A stretch of 26,966 nt of DNA from SYIM01 sp044359405 (GCA_044359405.1 JBIKMC010000013.1:1-26966), one strand, 5' to 3'. Numbered from the stretch's first letter, positions 16,704-23,692 are shown. Program-made: numbers and translations. The notes: a model not told the origin generated them from the sequence alone.

Positions 16704-16739
16704 GTCCGGATTCCGGAATGGTTGACCGGATAACGGAAC
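16704..16739. promoter_or_regulatory. Putative IclR-type operator: two direct 15-bp repeats 20 bp apart
   Basis: The pattern GNCCGGATNNCGGAA occurs at 16704-16718 (GTCCGGATTCCGGAA) and 16724-16738 (GACCGGATAACGGAA). The starts are exactly 20 bp apart, so both face the same side of the helix. IclR regulators commonly bind as dimers of dimers, which would suit paired sites. The site lies between the divergent tctC and DapA-like genes, and an IclR gene is in the tct operon. Confidence 0.55.
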
Positions 16740-16750
16740 GCTGAAAAAAT
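16722..16750 (+). promoter_or_regulatory. Possible divergent promoter for the DapA-like gene
   Basis: On the plus strand, TTGACC (16722-16727) with a 17-bp spacer to AAAAAT (16745-16750) makes a moderate sigma70 match. Its -35 lies inside the second operator copy and its -10 abuts the start site of the opposing tct promoter, so one regulator could control both directions. Confidence 0.4.
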
Positions 16751-16777
16751 CCTATGCGTCGCAGGTGTCAGTGTCAA
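16749..16777 (-). promoter_or_regulatory. Sigma70-like promoter of tctCBA-iclR
   Basis: On the minus strand, a perfect -35 TTGACA (16777-16772) is followed by a 17-bp spacer and TAGGAT (16754-16749) as -10. The transcript would start near 16742 and run into the repeated CCGGA elements at 16704-16739, placing the operator just downstream of the start site. It is the best promoter match in the window. Confidence 0.65.
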
Positions 16778-16844
16778 GCATGCGTCGAAATTGCAGTTCC
16801 GAAGCTTTCATTCCTCGAAACAACCGTCAATCAAGGACTGATCC

Positions 16845-17750
16845 ATGAGTGCAAAAGCCCCCAACATGCGCAGCGTTCTGCGCGGTGTCATGCCACCGAT
16901 CGCCATGCCCTTCGACCGTAAAGGTCAGCTGGTCAAAAACGGCATGCGTGAGCAGATCGATCTGATCATCAAGGCGGGTGCCAGTGGCATCGTCGCTGGG
17001 GGCAGCACGGGTGAGGGGCATACACTGTCTGACGCTGAATTCGTCGCGGCCATGACCGATGCCTATGAGGCGAATGCCGGACGGGTACCGTTTCTTGCCG
17101 GGTTGATCGTCAACAGCACCATTCAGGCGATCAACCGCATTCGTATGCTGGATGGCATGAAAATCACGGCACTACAGGTCACCCCAGTTCACTACTTGTT
17201 CAAGCCCGACGAGAAGGCCACCATCGAACACTTCCGCACTATTTGGGAAGAAACCCGTATTCCCATCCTGATCTACAACGTCATCCCCTGGAATTACCTC
17301 AGCGTCGACATGATGCTCAACATCATGGATGCGGTACCTGGCGTGGTGGGCATGAAGCAAAGTAGCGGCGACCTCAAGTCGCTGTCCGACCTTTTACTGC
17401 GCGTCAAGTCACGCAACGTGGTCATGAGCGGGATTGACGCCTTGCTGTATCCAGGTTTTGCGATCGGCATGCACGGCGCGATTTCAGCCCTGTGCAGCGC
17501 GGTTCCGGGTGCTGTCGTCAAGTTGGGCAAACTCGTCGAGAAAAATCGTCATGACGAGGCGCGCGCGCTGCACTTTCATCTAAACCGTCTGTGGAACGAG
17601 ATGCCGCACGAAATTTTGCCGGCCTGCGTCAAGTATGTGCAACACCTGCAGGGTGTCACGCTGTATCACCCGCGTGCGCCCATGGTGGGGCCTGATGCGG
17701 CCATGCAAAAGCGCATCAAAGCAGCTTTGAAGCCCGTTTTGGCTGCCTGA
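16845..17750 (+). CDS. DapA-superfamily (DHDPS/NAL-like) class I aldolase/lyase
   Basis: This 301-aa TIM-barrel lyase shows AGGSTGEG (51-58), catalytic Tyr144 in LIYNVIPWN and Schiff-base Lys171 in VGMKQSSGD. In true dihydrodipicolinate synthase the Tyr motif is followed by an Arg (YN.P.R) that binds the aspartate semialdehyde carboxylate; here the position reads PWN, so lysine biosynthesis is unlikely. A catabolic retro-aldol or dehydratase reaction on a 2-keto acid is more probable. The start ATG has AAGGA at 16833-16837, 7 bp upstream. It is divergent from tctC and shares the likely IclR operator, which links it to metabolism of the imported acid. Confidence 0.88.
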   Translation: MSAKAPNMRSVLRGVMPPIAMPFDRKGQLVKNGMREQIDLIIKAGASGIVAGGSTGEGHTLSDAEFVAAMTDAYEANAGRVPFLAGLIVNSTIQAINRIRMLDGMKITALQVTPVHYLFKPDEKATIEHFRTIWEETRIPILIYNVIPWNYLSVDMMLNIMDAVPGVVGMKQSSGDLKSLSDLLLRVKSRNVVMSGIDALLYPGFAIGMHGAISALCSAVPGAVVKLGKLVEKNRHDEARALHFHLNRLWNEMPHEILPACVKYVQHLQGVTLYHPRAPMVGPDAAMQKRIKAALKPVLAA

Positions 17751-17757
17751 AATCGTT

Positions 17758-17774
17758 CATAATCGGCGCTCCAA
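17758..17774 (+). promoter_or_regulatory. Possible -10 element and start region upstream of aroQ-like gene
   Basis: CATAAT (17758-17763) followed by CGGCGCTCCAA lies 25-41 bp before the aroQ-like start. The 14-bp string AATCGGCGCTCCAA recurs exactly at 22081-22094, in the same kind of position before the amino acid transporter operon. No good -35 is seen 16-18 bp upstream. Confidence 0.35.
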
Positions 17775-17798
17775 GGGCATGCGCATTCCGGAGCGGCG

Positions 17799-18251
17799 AT
17801 GAAAATTCTGGTTCTGCACGGCATCAATCTCAATATGTTCGGCAAGCGAGATCCGGCCCAGTACGGCACGGTCACGCTGGCGCAGATCGATGCCAGTCTG
17901 CAGGCGCTGGGGTCTGAGCTCGGTGCCCGGGTCGACAGCTTCCAGACCAATCATGAAGGTGCCATGGTCGAGCGTATCCACCAGGCCCATCAGGACGGCA
18001 CTGAGGCGGTGCTGATCAACGCCGGCGCCTGGACGCATTACAGCTATGGCATTCGCGACGCGCTTGCCATCCTGAAGTGCCCAATCATTGAGGTGCACAT
18101 GTCCAATGTGCATGCTCGTGAAGCCTTCCGTCATGAGTCCGTGTTTGCCGAAGTGGTGCGTGGATCGATTTGCGGTTTTGGCGCTGACAGTTATCGACTG
18201 GCTCTGCGCGCGGCGGTATCAGCGCTGCGGGGTGATGGGGCCGGCGCCTGA
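17799..18251 (+). CDS. aroQ: Type II 3-dehydroquinate dehydratase (AroQ family)
   Basis: This 150-aa protein would catalyse reversible dehydration of 3-dehydroquinate to 3-dehydroshikimate as a cytoplasmic dodecamer. Catalytic and binding residues of the family line up: Asn12 in NLNMFG, Arg17 and Tyr22 of the lid (GKRDPAQYG), Asn74, His80, His100 in EVHMSN, Ser102 and Arg111. The usual NGPNLN start reads HGINLN, and the NPGAYTHTSVA segment reads NAGAWTHYSYG, so it is a diverged paralogue with a possibly altered substrate or a quinate-catabolic role. It follows the DapA-like gene by 48 bp with its own possible -10, and GGAG lies before its ATG. Its link to the tct/IclR module suggests catabolism of a hydroxylated cyclic acid; this is an inference. 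Confidence 0.9.
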   Translation: MKILVLHGINLNMFGKRDPAQYGTVTLAQIDASLQALGSELGARVDSFQTNHEGAMVERIHQAHQDGTEAVLINAGAWTHYSYGIRDALAILKCPIIEVHMSNVHAREAFRHESVFAEVVRGSICGFGADSYRLALRAAVSALRGDGAGA

Positions 18252-18284
18252 CAGGTCGTTTGATTCAGTCCAGAGGTCAACCGC

Positions 18285-18782
18285 GTGAGCATTCCTTCCG
18301 GTGTCTTTGATCTTCTCAACCGACTATCCCTCAGGCTGAGCCTCAGTGAGCTGATTGGCCTTGACGAAAGTGGCGCCACGGGCCTTGAACTGGCCTCTGG
18401 TGCTCTGATCGGCCTGCGCTACGATGCCACCGGTGATGCCCTGGTCTTGTTCGCCGATGTCGGCCAGCCACCTGATTCGCAAGCGGTGTTCGCGCAAATG
18501 CTCAGGGCCAACCTCAATGCTCAGCTCACCGGTGGTGCGGCGCTTGCGCTGGCCGATGACGCGTCTGGTGCCGAGCGCATCGCACTCTGTCGCACTCTTC
18601 CGTGGCGAGCCCTTGACGAAGAACTGCTGTTTCAAGCGCTCGATCGATTTGCGATGGCTCTTGAAGACTGGCGTGGTCTGATGGCGCAATGGCGTGAGTC
18701 CAACGCGGCTGACGATCAAGGTGGGGAGCAGGACGAGTACGCGGCGCCATCGACGCTGCGCAATCAGGCGATTCGGGGTTGA
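18285..18782 (+). CDS. CesT/Tir-family type III secretion chaperone
   Basis: This 165-aa acidic protein fits the CesT-type T3SS chaperone pattern. It has an N-terminal amphipathic helix (LLNRLSLRL), beta-strand segments TGLELASGALIGLRYDA and DALVLFADVG, and the diagnostic MLRANLNAQLTGGAALALADD (72-92). IALCRTLPWRALDEELLFQALDRFAMALEDWR (99-130) completes the fold. About 25 polar residues form a C-terminal tail. A GTG start is proposed with GAGG at 18273-18276, 8 bp upstream. It lies 33 bp after aroQ and heads a tight operon with the 200-aa protein and the large effector-like protein. Class I chaperones are usually encoded beside their cognate effector, so the 883-aa protein is its likely client. 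No injectisome genes are in the window. Confidence 0.82.
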   Translation: MSIPSGVFDLLNRLSLRLSLSELIGLDESGATGLELASGALIGLRYDATGDALVLFADVGQPPDSQAVFAQMLRANLNAQLTGGAALALADDASGAERIALCRTLPWRALDEELLFQALDRFAMALEDWRGLMAQWRESNAADDQGGEQDEYAAPSTLRNQAIRG

Positions 18783-18784
18783 GC

Positions 18785-19387
18785 ATGGCTGATCAGTCAG
18801 CGTTTGACATCGTATGCGAGCTGCTTGCCCAAGAGGGCATTGAGACGGTACCGCAGGTTCATGTTGAGCTACAAAATCGGCTTGTCGCCGATGGCCGTGG
18901 CTGGTTCTATACCGATGAGGTCGATATTGATCCCCGCGATGTAGCGGGTTGGCTTGAGCATCTGAGGCAGCGGACCGATGACTTTTTCGCTGCTGGTTTT
19001 TCCGGCTCTGGATTGAGCTCGGTGGTGTTCAGTCTGGTGGTTCGGCAAGGGCCGGCCATGGTGGTCGTCGAGGTGGCCTGGGGGTCTTTCGAAGATCCGG
19101 AGCGGCGTGCTGCCCGTGCGTCGTCCCTCATCAGCCTCACCAACAGCCTGCTTGATGAGGCAGCTGCTCTGCGACAGGCCGGGCGTCTACCTGCTACTCG
19201 CTACCTTGTTGCGGTAGAAGCCGATCTGGCTGATCTTCAGGCCTGGGCCTGGTGCTCGGTGGGGCCCCAGGCCAGCGCCAGCGAAATTGCCTGGCACGAT
19301 GGCGGCTTGTTCGATGCCCTTCAGGCATTGTGGGCGCTAGATCCTGGCCCGGACGATCCTGCGTCCAGTGCGGGAGCCACCTCATGA
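18785..19387 (+). CDS. Unrecognised 200-aa protein of the chaperone-effector operon
   Basis: I do not recognise this family. ATG 18785 is chosen over TTG 18779 because GGGG at 18775-18778 is spaced for it. The protein is acidic and apparently soluble, without a signal peptide or membrane span. The N-terminal third (FDIVCELLAQEGIETVPQVHVELQNRLVADG) looks alpha/beta, with an aromatic GRGWFYTDEVDID turn. A strand-rich centre (SSVVFSLVVRQGPAMVVVEVAWG) and a helix-rich middle (RRAARASSLISLTNSLLDEAAALRQAG) follow, then a Trp-containing stretch (LQAWAWCSVGP). It starts 2 bp after the chaperone stop and its TGA overlaps the effector ATG (ATGA), so it is translationally tied to both. A second chaperone, co-chaperone or accessory secretion factor is plausible; a second effector is also possible. 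Confidence 0.7.
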   Translation: MADQSAFDIVCELLAQEGIETVPQVHVELQNRLVADGRGWFYTDEVDIDPRDVAGWLEHLRQRTDDFFAAGFSGSGLSSVVFSLVVRQGPAMVVVEVAWGSFEDPERRAARASSLISLTNSLLDEAAALRQAGRLPATRYLVAVEADLADLQAWAWCSVGPQASASEIAWHDGGLFDALQALWALDPGPDDPASSAGATS

Positions 19388-22035
19388 GCTCGCGCATTGA
19401 CAGTCAGCGCACGGGTTCGTTCAAGCCCATTGAGCCTGATGCCCAACAACAACCCGTTGAGATTCACGGGCAGGGCAACTCGTCTGAGCGGCCGGGCAGC
19501 GGCGCACTGATCGGTGTGCGTCAAGTGGCTGCACCGCTGTTGCAGCCGGGTCAGGTCCCTGTCCATGCTGCCCCCACGGCCGAATCAGTCTGGCGGCGCG
19601 ATCACGGTGTTCTCACTGAGCAAGGTCTGCGGGCAACCGCCGGGGCGCCGAAAGAGCGCCGCAGTTTTTTGGGTCTGTTTCGCTTCGGCGGGCAGCGCTC
19701 GCAAGAATATCGACGGGTTCTGCGCTCGGTTGCGGCGTTTTCCCAGGCCGCCCACGACGATACGCAATCGGTGACGGGTGCTTCGGTCGACGCGGCTATT
19801 GCGCAACTTGATCAGGTGAGTGTCGACGCGCGTGCCTATGTCGAAGGCCGTGGCGTCTTGTCGCGTAAGTCGCATATGCGGCAACTGCTCACCGATGTCG
19901 AACAGGAAAAGGCTGCGCTCGAGCAGTTGAAATGGACCATCGAGCAAGGCCTGGGGCTGCCGCCGAATATCTCGCTGCGCGATCTGCTGCCGTATCTGCG
20001 CCGGGGGGTTGCGCCCGACGTCGCTATCCAGTGCTGTCGCGATGGTACTGACTCCTTTCATGTTACCGAGCTGGCCTCCGATAACGCCGCTTTTGTGGGA
20101 GTCGCTTCCTGGATGCTGGCGCGCTCGCACGAACATTTAAACTGGCATGACGATGGTGCGCTTCTCAAGATTGCGAGCGTGCTGGTCGACTTTGGCGTGT
20201 CACGCGGCGATCTGGACGCTCTCGACCGAGTCCTTGGGCAGCCCAGTAACCTGGACGAGGTGACCGAGCGTATCGACCTGGTGGAGCACGTCCTGGGTGC
20301 TTTGCCTGATGACGACTCGGTGCCGCCCGGCGCCATCGCACAGCTTCTGGGGGTTATACAAAGCGCTGCGCCCTCTTTGCTCCAGAGCGTCGATGCGGCT
20401 GCCGTGCAAGCGCTTCTTACGGGACTTCTTCCGGTAATGCTTGAGCATCCCGATTTGCCGGCTTATATCGAATCGGGTCTCTCGGTGGGGATGTCGCTGC
20501 AAAATGCAATCGACTGGGCCCGTCAGCCTCAGGGGCAAACTCCTCCCAATCTGCAGGGCGCTCTGGCCTACCAGCGCGCCCGGGTCGCAGCCTTTGGCAC
20601 GGCAGACGGCGCCAGTCGCGCGCGCTGGCAAGCGTTGGGCCTGCGCCTACAAACAGACGATGCGTTTCGAAGCCGGGTTCGTGATCTGACCCTGGGTCTG
20701 AGTCCTGGTCTGCAGCGGTCTTTGCCGCTGGCTCAGGCGGTGCTATTTGCCGAGCATGCTTACTCCAACGATCAAATTCGCGTCTGGCTGGACTCGGGTA
20801 CTGGGGTCAGCGATGTGCTTCTGACCGCGCCGCTTCAGGCCGATCAGGTACAGGGCCCGACTCGAAAGTTGGGGTCGGGTGCTTTTAACACGGTGTTGGC
20901 CGTGCGTTATGGCGACGATGCGGCGTCCGCGCGCGAATATGCATTCAAGCCACTACAGGCCTCTGACAAGACAGGCATTTCGCTGCGGTGCGCGGGCGTG
21001 CGCAAGGGCGACCCGCAGGTATTGGCGCGCAATATGGCATCGGCCGAGCTGGCGCGTCGTCTGGGTATGGCGGGTCTCATTCCTGATAGCCGTCCAGGCT
21101 TTTATCGGAATAGCCAGGGCGAGTTGCAGTTGGGCGTGGTGATGGGGCTGGCGAACTCTGAGCTGGCCGATAAGAAAACGCGGTTGCGCGAAGAGGATAT
21201 CTCTGATTCAAGTGACGCGGCGGGGGTGTATCTGCAAGCCACCGCGCAATTGGGTGGGGCTCACGCCATGATGTATCCCGGCTTTGAATTCAAACGGATC
21301 AGACAGAAACAGGCCGCCTTTGACGAGCTTCGCAAGCGCTATCCCAACCTGACCCAAGAGAGCGATCTTCAGATCCGCGAAGTCAACGGGGCAAGGCGCC
21401 TGTTTGCCACGGTGTCGCGATACCTCGTCCCTGATCCGGCCCAGGCTGACCCCGCCCTGCAGGAAGCCGTGATGGGTCTGCAACTGCTTGACTACCTGCT
21501 GCTACAGGTTGATAGACACCTGAGCAATTTCATGATCCAGCGTGACGCTACCGGTGCTACCCGGGGGGTGGTGGGCTTCGATAATGACCAGTGCCTGGGT
21601 ACTGCCGCACATCCAAACCAGCTCTTGGGTCTTGCCCCCAGGCTTGCTAATGGCAAGATGGGGCCCGCGCATTTCTTGGGACGACCGCCCCTGTTGTCCG
21701 AGCAGCAGATTCAGGCGCTACAAAACTTCGATGCACAAGACTACCGGCTGTGGCTTGAAATCGCCGGATTCAGCCCGGCGGTCATTGCCGCGTTTGACTA
21801 TCGCCTGAGTACGCTTCGTAGCGAAGCTCAGGCTGCGGCTGCACTGGGCGCTCCCGCCGCTCGGGCGGACGGTCTGCGAAAGGTCACCGCTTTCGACGAG
21901 GCGTCGCGTGATTGGCTGTTGGGGCATGGACGATCTCTCGCGCAGCCCGGGTGGTTGTACGACAACCCGCTGTGGCGCTTGAAGCGGACGACGGCCTTTG
22001 AAAAGCGAGCCATGGTCGATTACCTCAGGCTTTAG
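19384..22035 (+). CDS. Putative type III effector with atypical kinase-like C-terminal domain
   Basis: This 883-aa protein starts at ATG 19384 (ATGA overlap; GGGAG at 19372-19376, 7 bp upstream), although the frame is open further upstream. Residues 1-70 are polar, rich in Ser/Gln/Pro and without a Sec signal, as in T3SS secretion leaders. Residues 100-490 are mostly helical and unrecognised. From about 495 a kinase-like domain is visible: glycine loop KLGSGAFNTVLAVRYG (495-510), Lys522 in YAFKPL, an ELARRLGMAGLIP segment (555-567), catalytic-loop-like VDRHLSNFMI with D710-R-H and Asn715, and metal-site-like GFDNDQ with Asp733. This order and the DRHxxN spacing resemble PI3/PI4-kinase and HipA-type kinases more than canonical Ser/Thr kinases. 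Downstream of CesT-type and unknown genes, it is the probable chaperone client. Target and activity are unknown. Confidence 0.7.
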   Translation: MSSRIDSQRTGSFKPIEPDAQQQPVEIHGQGNSSERPGSGALIGVRQVAAPLLQPGQVPVHAAPTAESVWRRDHGVLTEQGLRATAGAPKERRSFLGLFRFGGQRSQEYRRVLRSVAAFSQAAHDDTQSVTGASVDAAIAQLDQVSVDARAYVEGRGVLSRKSHMRQLLTDVEQEKAALEQLKWTIEQGLGLPPNISLRDLLPYLRRGVAPDVAIQCCRDGTDSFHVTELASDNAAFVGVASWMLARSHEHLNWHDDGALLKIASVLVDFGVSRGDLDALDRVLGQPSNLDEVTERIDLVEHVLGALPDDDSVPPGAIAQLLGVIQSAAPSLLQSVDAAAVQALLTGLLPVMLEHPDLPAYIESGLSVGMSLQNAIDWARQPQGQTPPNLQGALAYQRARVAAFGTADGASRARWQALGLRLQTDDAFRSRVRDLTLGLSPGLQRSLPLAQAVLFAEHAYSNDQIRVWLDSGTGVSDVLLTAPLQADQVQGPTRKLGSGAFNTVLAVRYGDDAASAREYAFKPLQASDKTGISLRCAGVRKGDPQVLARNMASAELARRLGMAGLIPDSRPGFYRNSQGELQLGVVMGLANSELADKKTRLREEDISDSSDAAGVYLQATAQLGGAHAMMYPGFEFKRIRQKQAAFDELRKRYPNLTQESDLQIREVNGARRLFATVSRYLVPDPAQADPALQEAVMGLQLLDYLLLQVDRHLSNFMIQRDATGATRGVVGFDNDQCLGTAAHPNQLLGLAPRLANGKMGPAHFLGRPPLLSEQQIQALQNFDAQDYRLWLEIAGFSPAVIAAFDYRLSTLRSEAQAAAALGAPAARADGLRKVTAFDEASRDWLLGHGRSLAQPGWLYDNPLWRLKRTTAFEKRAMVDYLRL

Positions 22036-22045
22036 AGTCACCCGC

Positions 22046-22078
22046 CGCTCGGTCTGGACGTACGTCCAGCGCTCGGTC
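22046..22078. repeat. Direct repeat CGCTCGGTC flanking a palindrome
   Basis: CGCTCGGTC occurs at 22046-22054 and again at 22070-22078, 24 bp apart. The two copies sit at either edge of the 16-bp palindrome at 22054-22069. Together they form an organised site between the effector stop and the amino acid transporter operon. Confidence 0.6.
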
Positions 22079-22083
22079 ACAAT
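22054..22083 (+). promoter_or_regulatory. Promoter with overlapping 16-bp palindromic operator for the amino acid ABC operon
   Basis: CTGGACGTACGTCCAG (22054-22069) is a perfect 16-bp palindrome. It contains TGGACG (22055-22060), a 4/6 match to -35, followed by exactly 17 bp and CACAAT (22078-22083) as -10. A repressor dimer on the palindrome would block the -35. The palindrome has no loop-sized centre and no following T-run, so an intrinsic terminator for the upstream effector gene is less likely. Confidence 0.5.
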
Positions 22084-22149
22084 CGGCGCTCCAACAAGCT
22101 GCGCGCTGTCGGCAGCGATCAAGAACTTTCCACCCAGGAGGACCCTTTC

Positions 22150-22992
22150 ATGACTCGATTCGTGCGTCGTCGCCTGCTGCAGGCGACTGGTGTGTTGTCC
22201 CTGAGTTCAATGCTGGGTACAGCCTGGGCCCAGGCTGGCGGTTCCCTGGCGCAGGTCAAGGCGCGCGGGGCGCTACGCGTGGGCGTTACGCAGGCGCCGC
22301 CCTGGTACTCCAAAGACCCCAAGTCGGGTGAGTGGACGACCGGTTTGGGCGTTTCAATGGGCAAGGCCATGGCCAGTTCGCTGGGAGTTCGCTTTGAGGC
22401 CGTTGAGGTCACCTGGGGAACGGCAGTCGCCGCCATTCAGGCGGGAAAGGTCGACATCATGTTCATGCTCGATGCCACGCCCGAGCGCGCACAGGCCGTT
22501 GACTTCCCGCAGGCGCCGCTCCTGTGGTATTCGCTGGCCGTTCTGGCGCGCGATGACTTGGCCGTTAAAACCTGGGCCGATCTCAATAAGCCGACAGTTC
22601 GCATCGCTGTGCCACAGGCCAGCAGCATGGATAAGTTTCTGTCCGAGAACGTGGCCCAGGCGGCTATCCAACGCTTTCCGGGTAATGCCGAGGCCATTGC
22701 CGCCTTCCAGGCCAATCGGGTGGATGCGGTGTGCCTCTTTCACCCGCCGCTATTGGCTGCCCGGCAACGACTGGGCACCGGCAAAATCGTTGTTCCCACG
22801 CCAGCGCGCTCGCAGGCTTCCAGTGCAGCGGTACGCAAGGACGACGACAAAAGCTTCGTCAATTGGGTTGACCAGCAACTGGCCTCCTACTACAGCAGCG
22901 GCCAGACTCAGCGCTGGTACGAAGAGTTTCTGACCGGCTTCGGCCTTGATCCCAAGGCTTCACCCCCCGTCATGAAAGAGAGGCTGCAGTAA
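22150..22992 (+). CDS. Amino acid ABC transporter periplasmic binding protein (family 3, Tat-type signal)
   Basis: This 280-aa family 3 solute-binding protein has an N-terminus MTRFVRRRLLQATGVLSLSSML with a twin-arginine motif (RRRLL) and probable cleavage after AWA near residue 26, so Tat export is likely. The mature part has LAQVKARGALRVGVTQAPPWYSKDP, GLGVSMGKAMASSLGVRFEAVEV and VDIMFMLDATPERAQAVDFPQAP, all typical of polar amino acid receptors. It has a strong AGGAGG (22136-22141) with 8-bp spacing. It heads an operon with two permeases, an ATPase and a class IV aminotransferase-like protein, preceded by a palindrome-containing promoter. The ligand is unknown. Confidence 0.92.
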   Translation: MTRFVRRRLLQATGVLSLSSMLGTAWAQAGGSLAQVKARGALRVGVTQAPPWYSKDPKSGEWTTGLGVSMGKAMASSLGVRFEAVEVTWGTAVAAIQAGKVDIMFMLDATPERAQAVDFPQAPLLWYSLAVLARDDLAVKTWADLNKPTVRIAVPQASSMDKFLSENVAQAAIQRFPGNAEAIAAFQANRVDAVCLFHPPLLAARQRLGTGKIVVPTPARSQASSAAVRKDDDKSFVNWVDQQLASYYSSGQTQRWYEEFLTGFGLDPKASPPVMKERLQ

Positions 22993-23002
22993 GCGGGCGA
23001 CC

Positions 23003-23692
23003 TTGCACGTTTGGGATTTCGGCCCGGTCTGGGCCAATCTGCCTCTGCTTGTGCAGGGGCTGCTCAACACCCTCAAGCTCACGGTGGCTGCGCTGAGTTT
23101 CGGCGTACCACTGGGGCTTGCGCTGGCCCTTGCCCGATTAGCTCCGATGCGGGCCCTGCGTTGGCCGGCGGGCTTCGTTATTGAAGTCTTTCGCACCACG
23201 CCGCCGCTGGTGCAGCTGTTCTGGTTTTTTTTCGCACTTCCCATTCTGGTGAAGGTTGAGATGACGCCATACCTGGCGGCGGTGCTGACCTTTTCCATCC
23301 AATCAGCGGCATTTTTTGCCGAGGTTTTTCGGGCCGGCATCGTGTCGATTGAGCGCGGGCAGTGGGAGGCAGCGCGGGCGATCGGCATGCGGGCCGAGCA
23401 GGTACTGCGCCGGGTGGTGCTGCCGCAGGCCGTGCGTCGCATGGTGCCAGCGTTTTTTGAGCGCGCCATTGAGCTGATGAAAACCACAACCTTGGTGGCT
23501 ACCGTGTCCTACGCGGATCTGCTCTTTCAGGCCAACGAAGTCTCGCAGAAAACGTTTCGGCCATTGGAAGTCTTTACGGTCACGGCACTCCTGTATTTCG
23601 CGGTGATCTTTGCAGCCAGTCGCGTTCTGGCCTGGCTTGAAGCGCGACTGAACGCCAGTGGCGATAGCACCTTCAGGGGGGCACGCCGATGA
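23003..23692 (+). CDS. Amino acid ABC transporter permease (HisM/GlnP-like), first subunit
   Basis: This 229-aa permease shows LPLLVQGLLNTLKLTVAALSFGVPLGLALALAR, then EVFRTTPPLVQLFWFFFALP and the EAA loop WEAARAIGMRAEQVLRRVVLPQAVRRMVPA. About five membrane spans are expected. TTG at 23003 is the only plausible start in frame before the first membrane span (10 bp after the previous stop); its ribosome site is weak. The stop overlaps the ATG of a 31-codon frame (ATGA at 23689). Confidence 0.92.
   Translation: MHVWDFGPVWANLPLLVQGLLNTLKLTVAALSFGVPLGLALALARLAPMRALRWPAGFVIEVFRTTPPLVQLFWFFFALPILVKVEMTPYLAAVLTFSIQSAAFFAEVFRAGIVSIERGQWEAARAIGMRAEQVLRRVVLPQAVRRMVPAFFERAIELMKTTTLVATVSYADLLFQANEVSQKTFRPLEVFTVTALLYFAVIFAASRVLAWLEARLNASGDSTFRGARR

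Noticed and set aside
16257..16725. 155-aa plus-strand frame across tctC
   Set aside because: It is antisense to a clear Bug-family receptor and has no recognisable domain; it is open only because of the high GC content.
19252..19383. Longer effector start at 19252
   Set aside because: It overlaps the 200-aa protein gene by more than 130 bp, whereas ATG 19384 has a good ribosome site and an ATGA overlap.
22054..22069. Intrinsic terminator after the effector gene
   Set aside because: The palindrome has a short stem once a loop is allowed and no T-run, and it overlaps a promoter-like arrangement.
17761..22094. Insertion-sequence target duplication flanking the effector module
   Set aside because: The 14-bp repeats lack inverted-repeat ends or a transposase between them and fit promoter elements better. 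The similarity is kept only as a low-interest finding.
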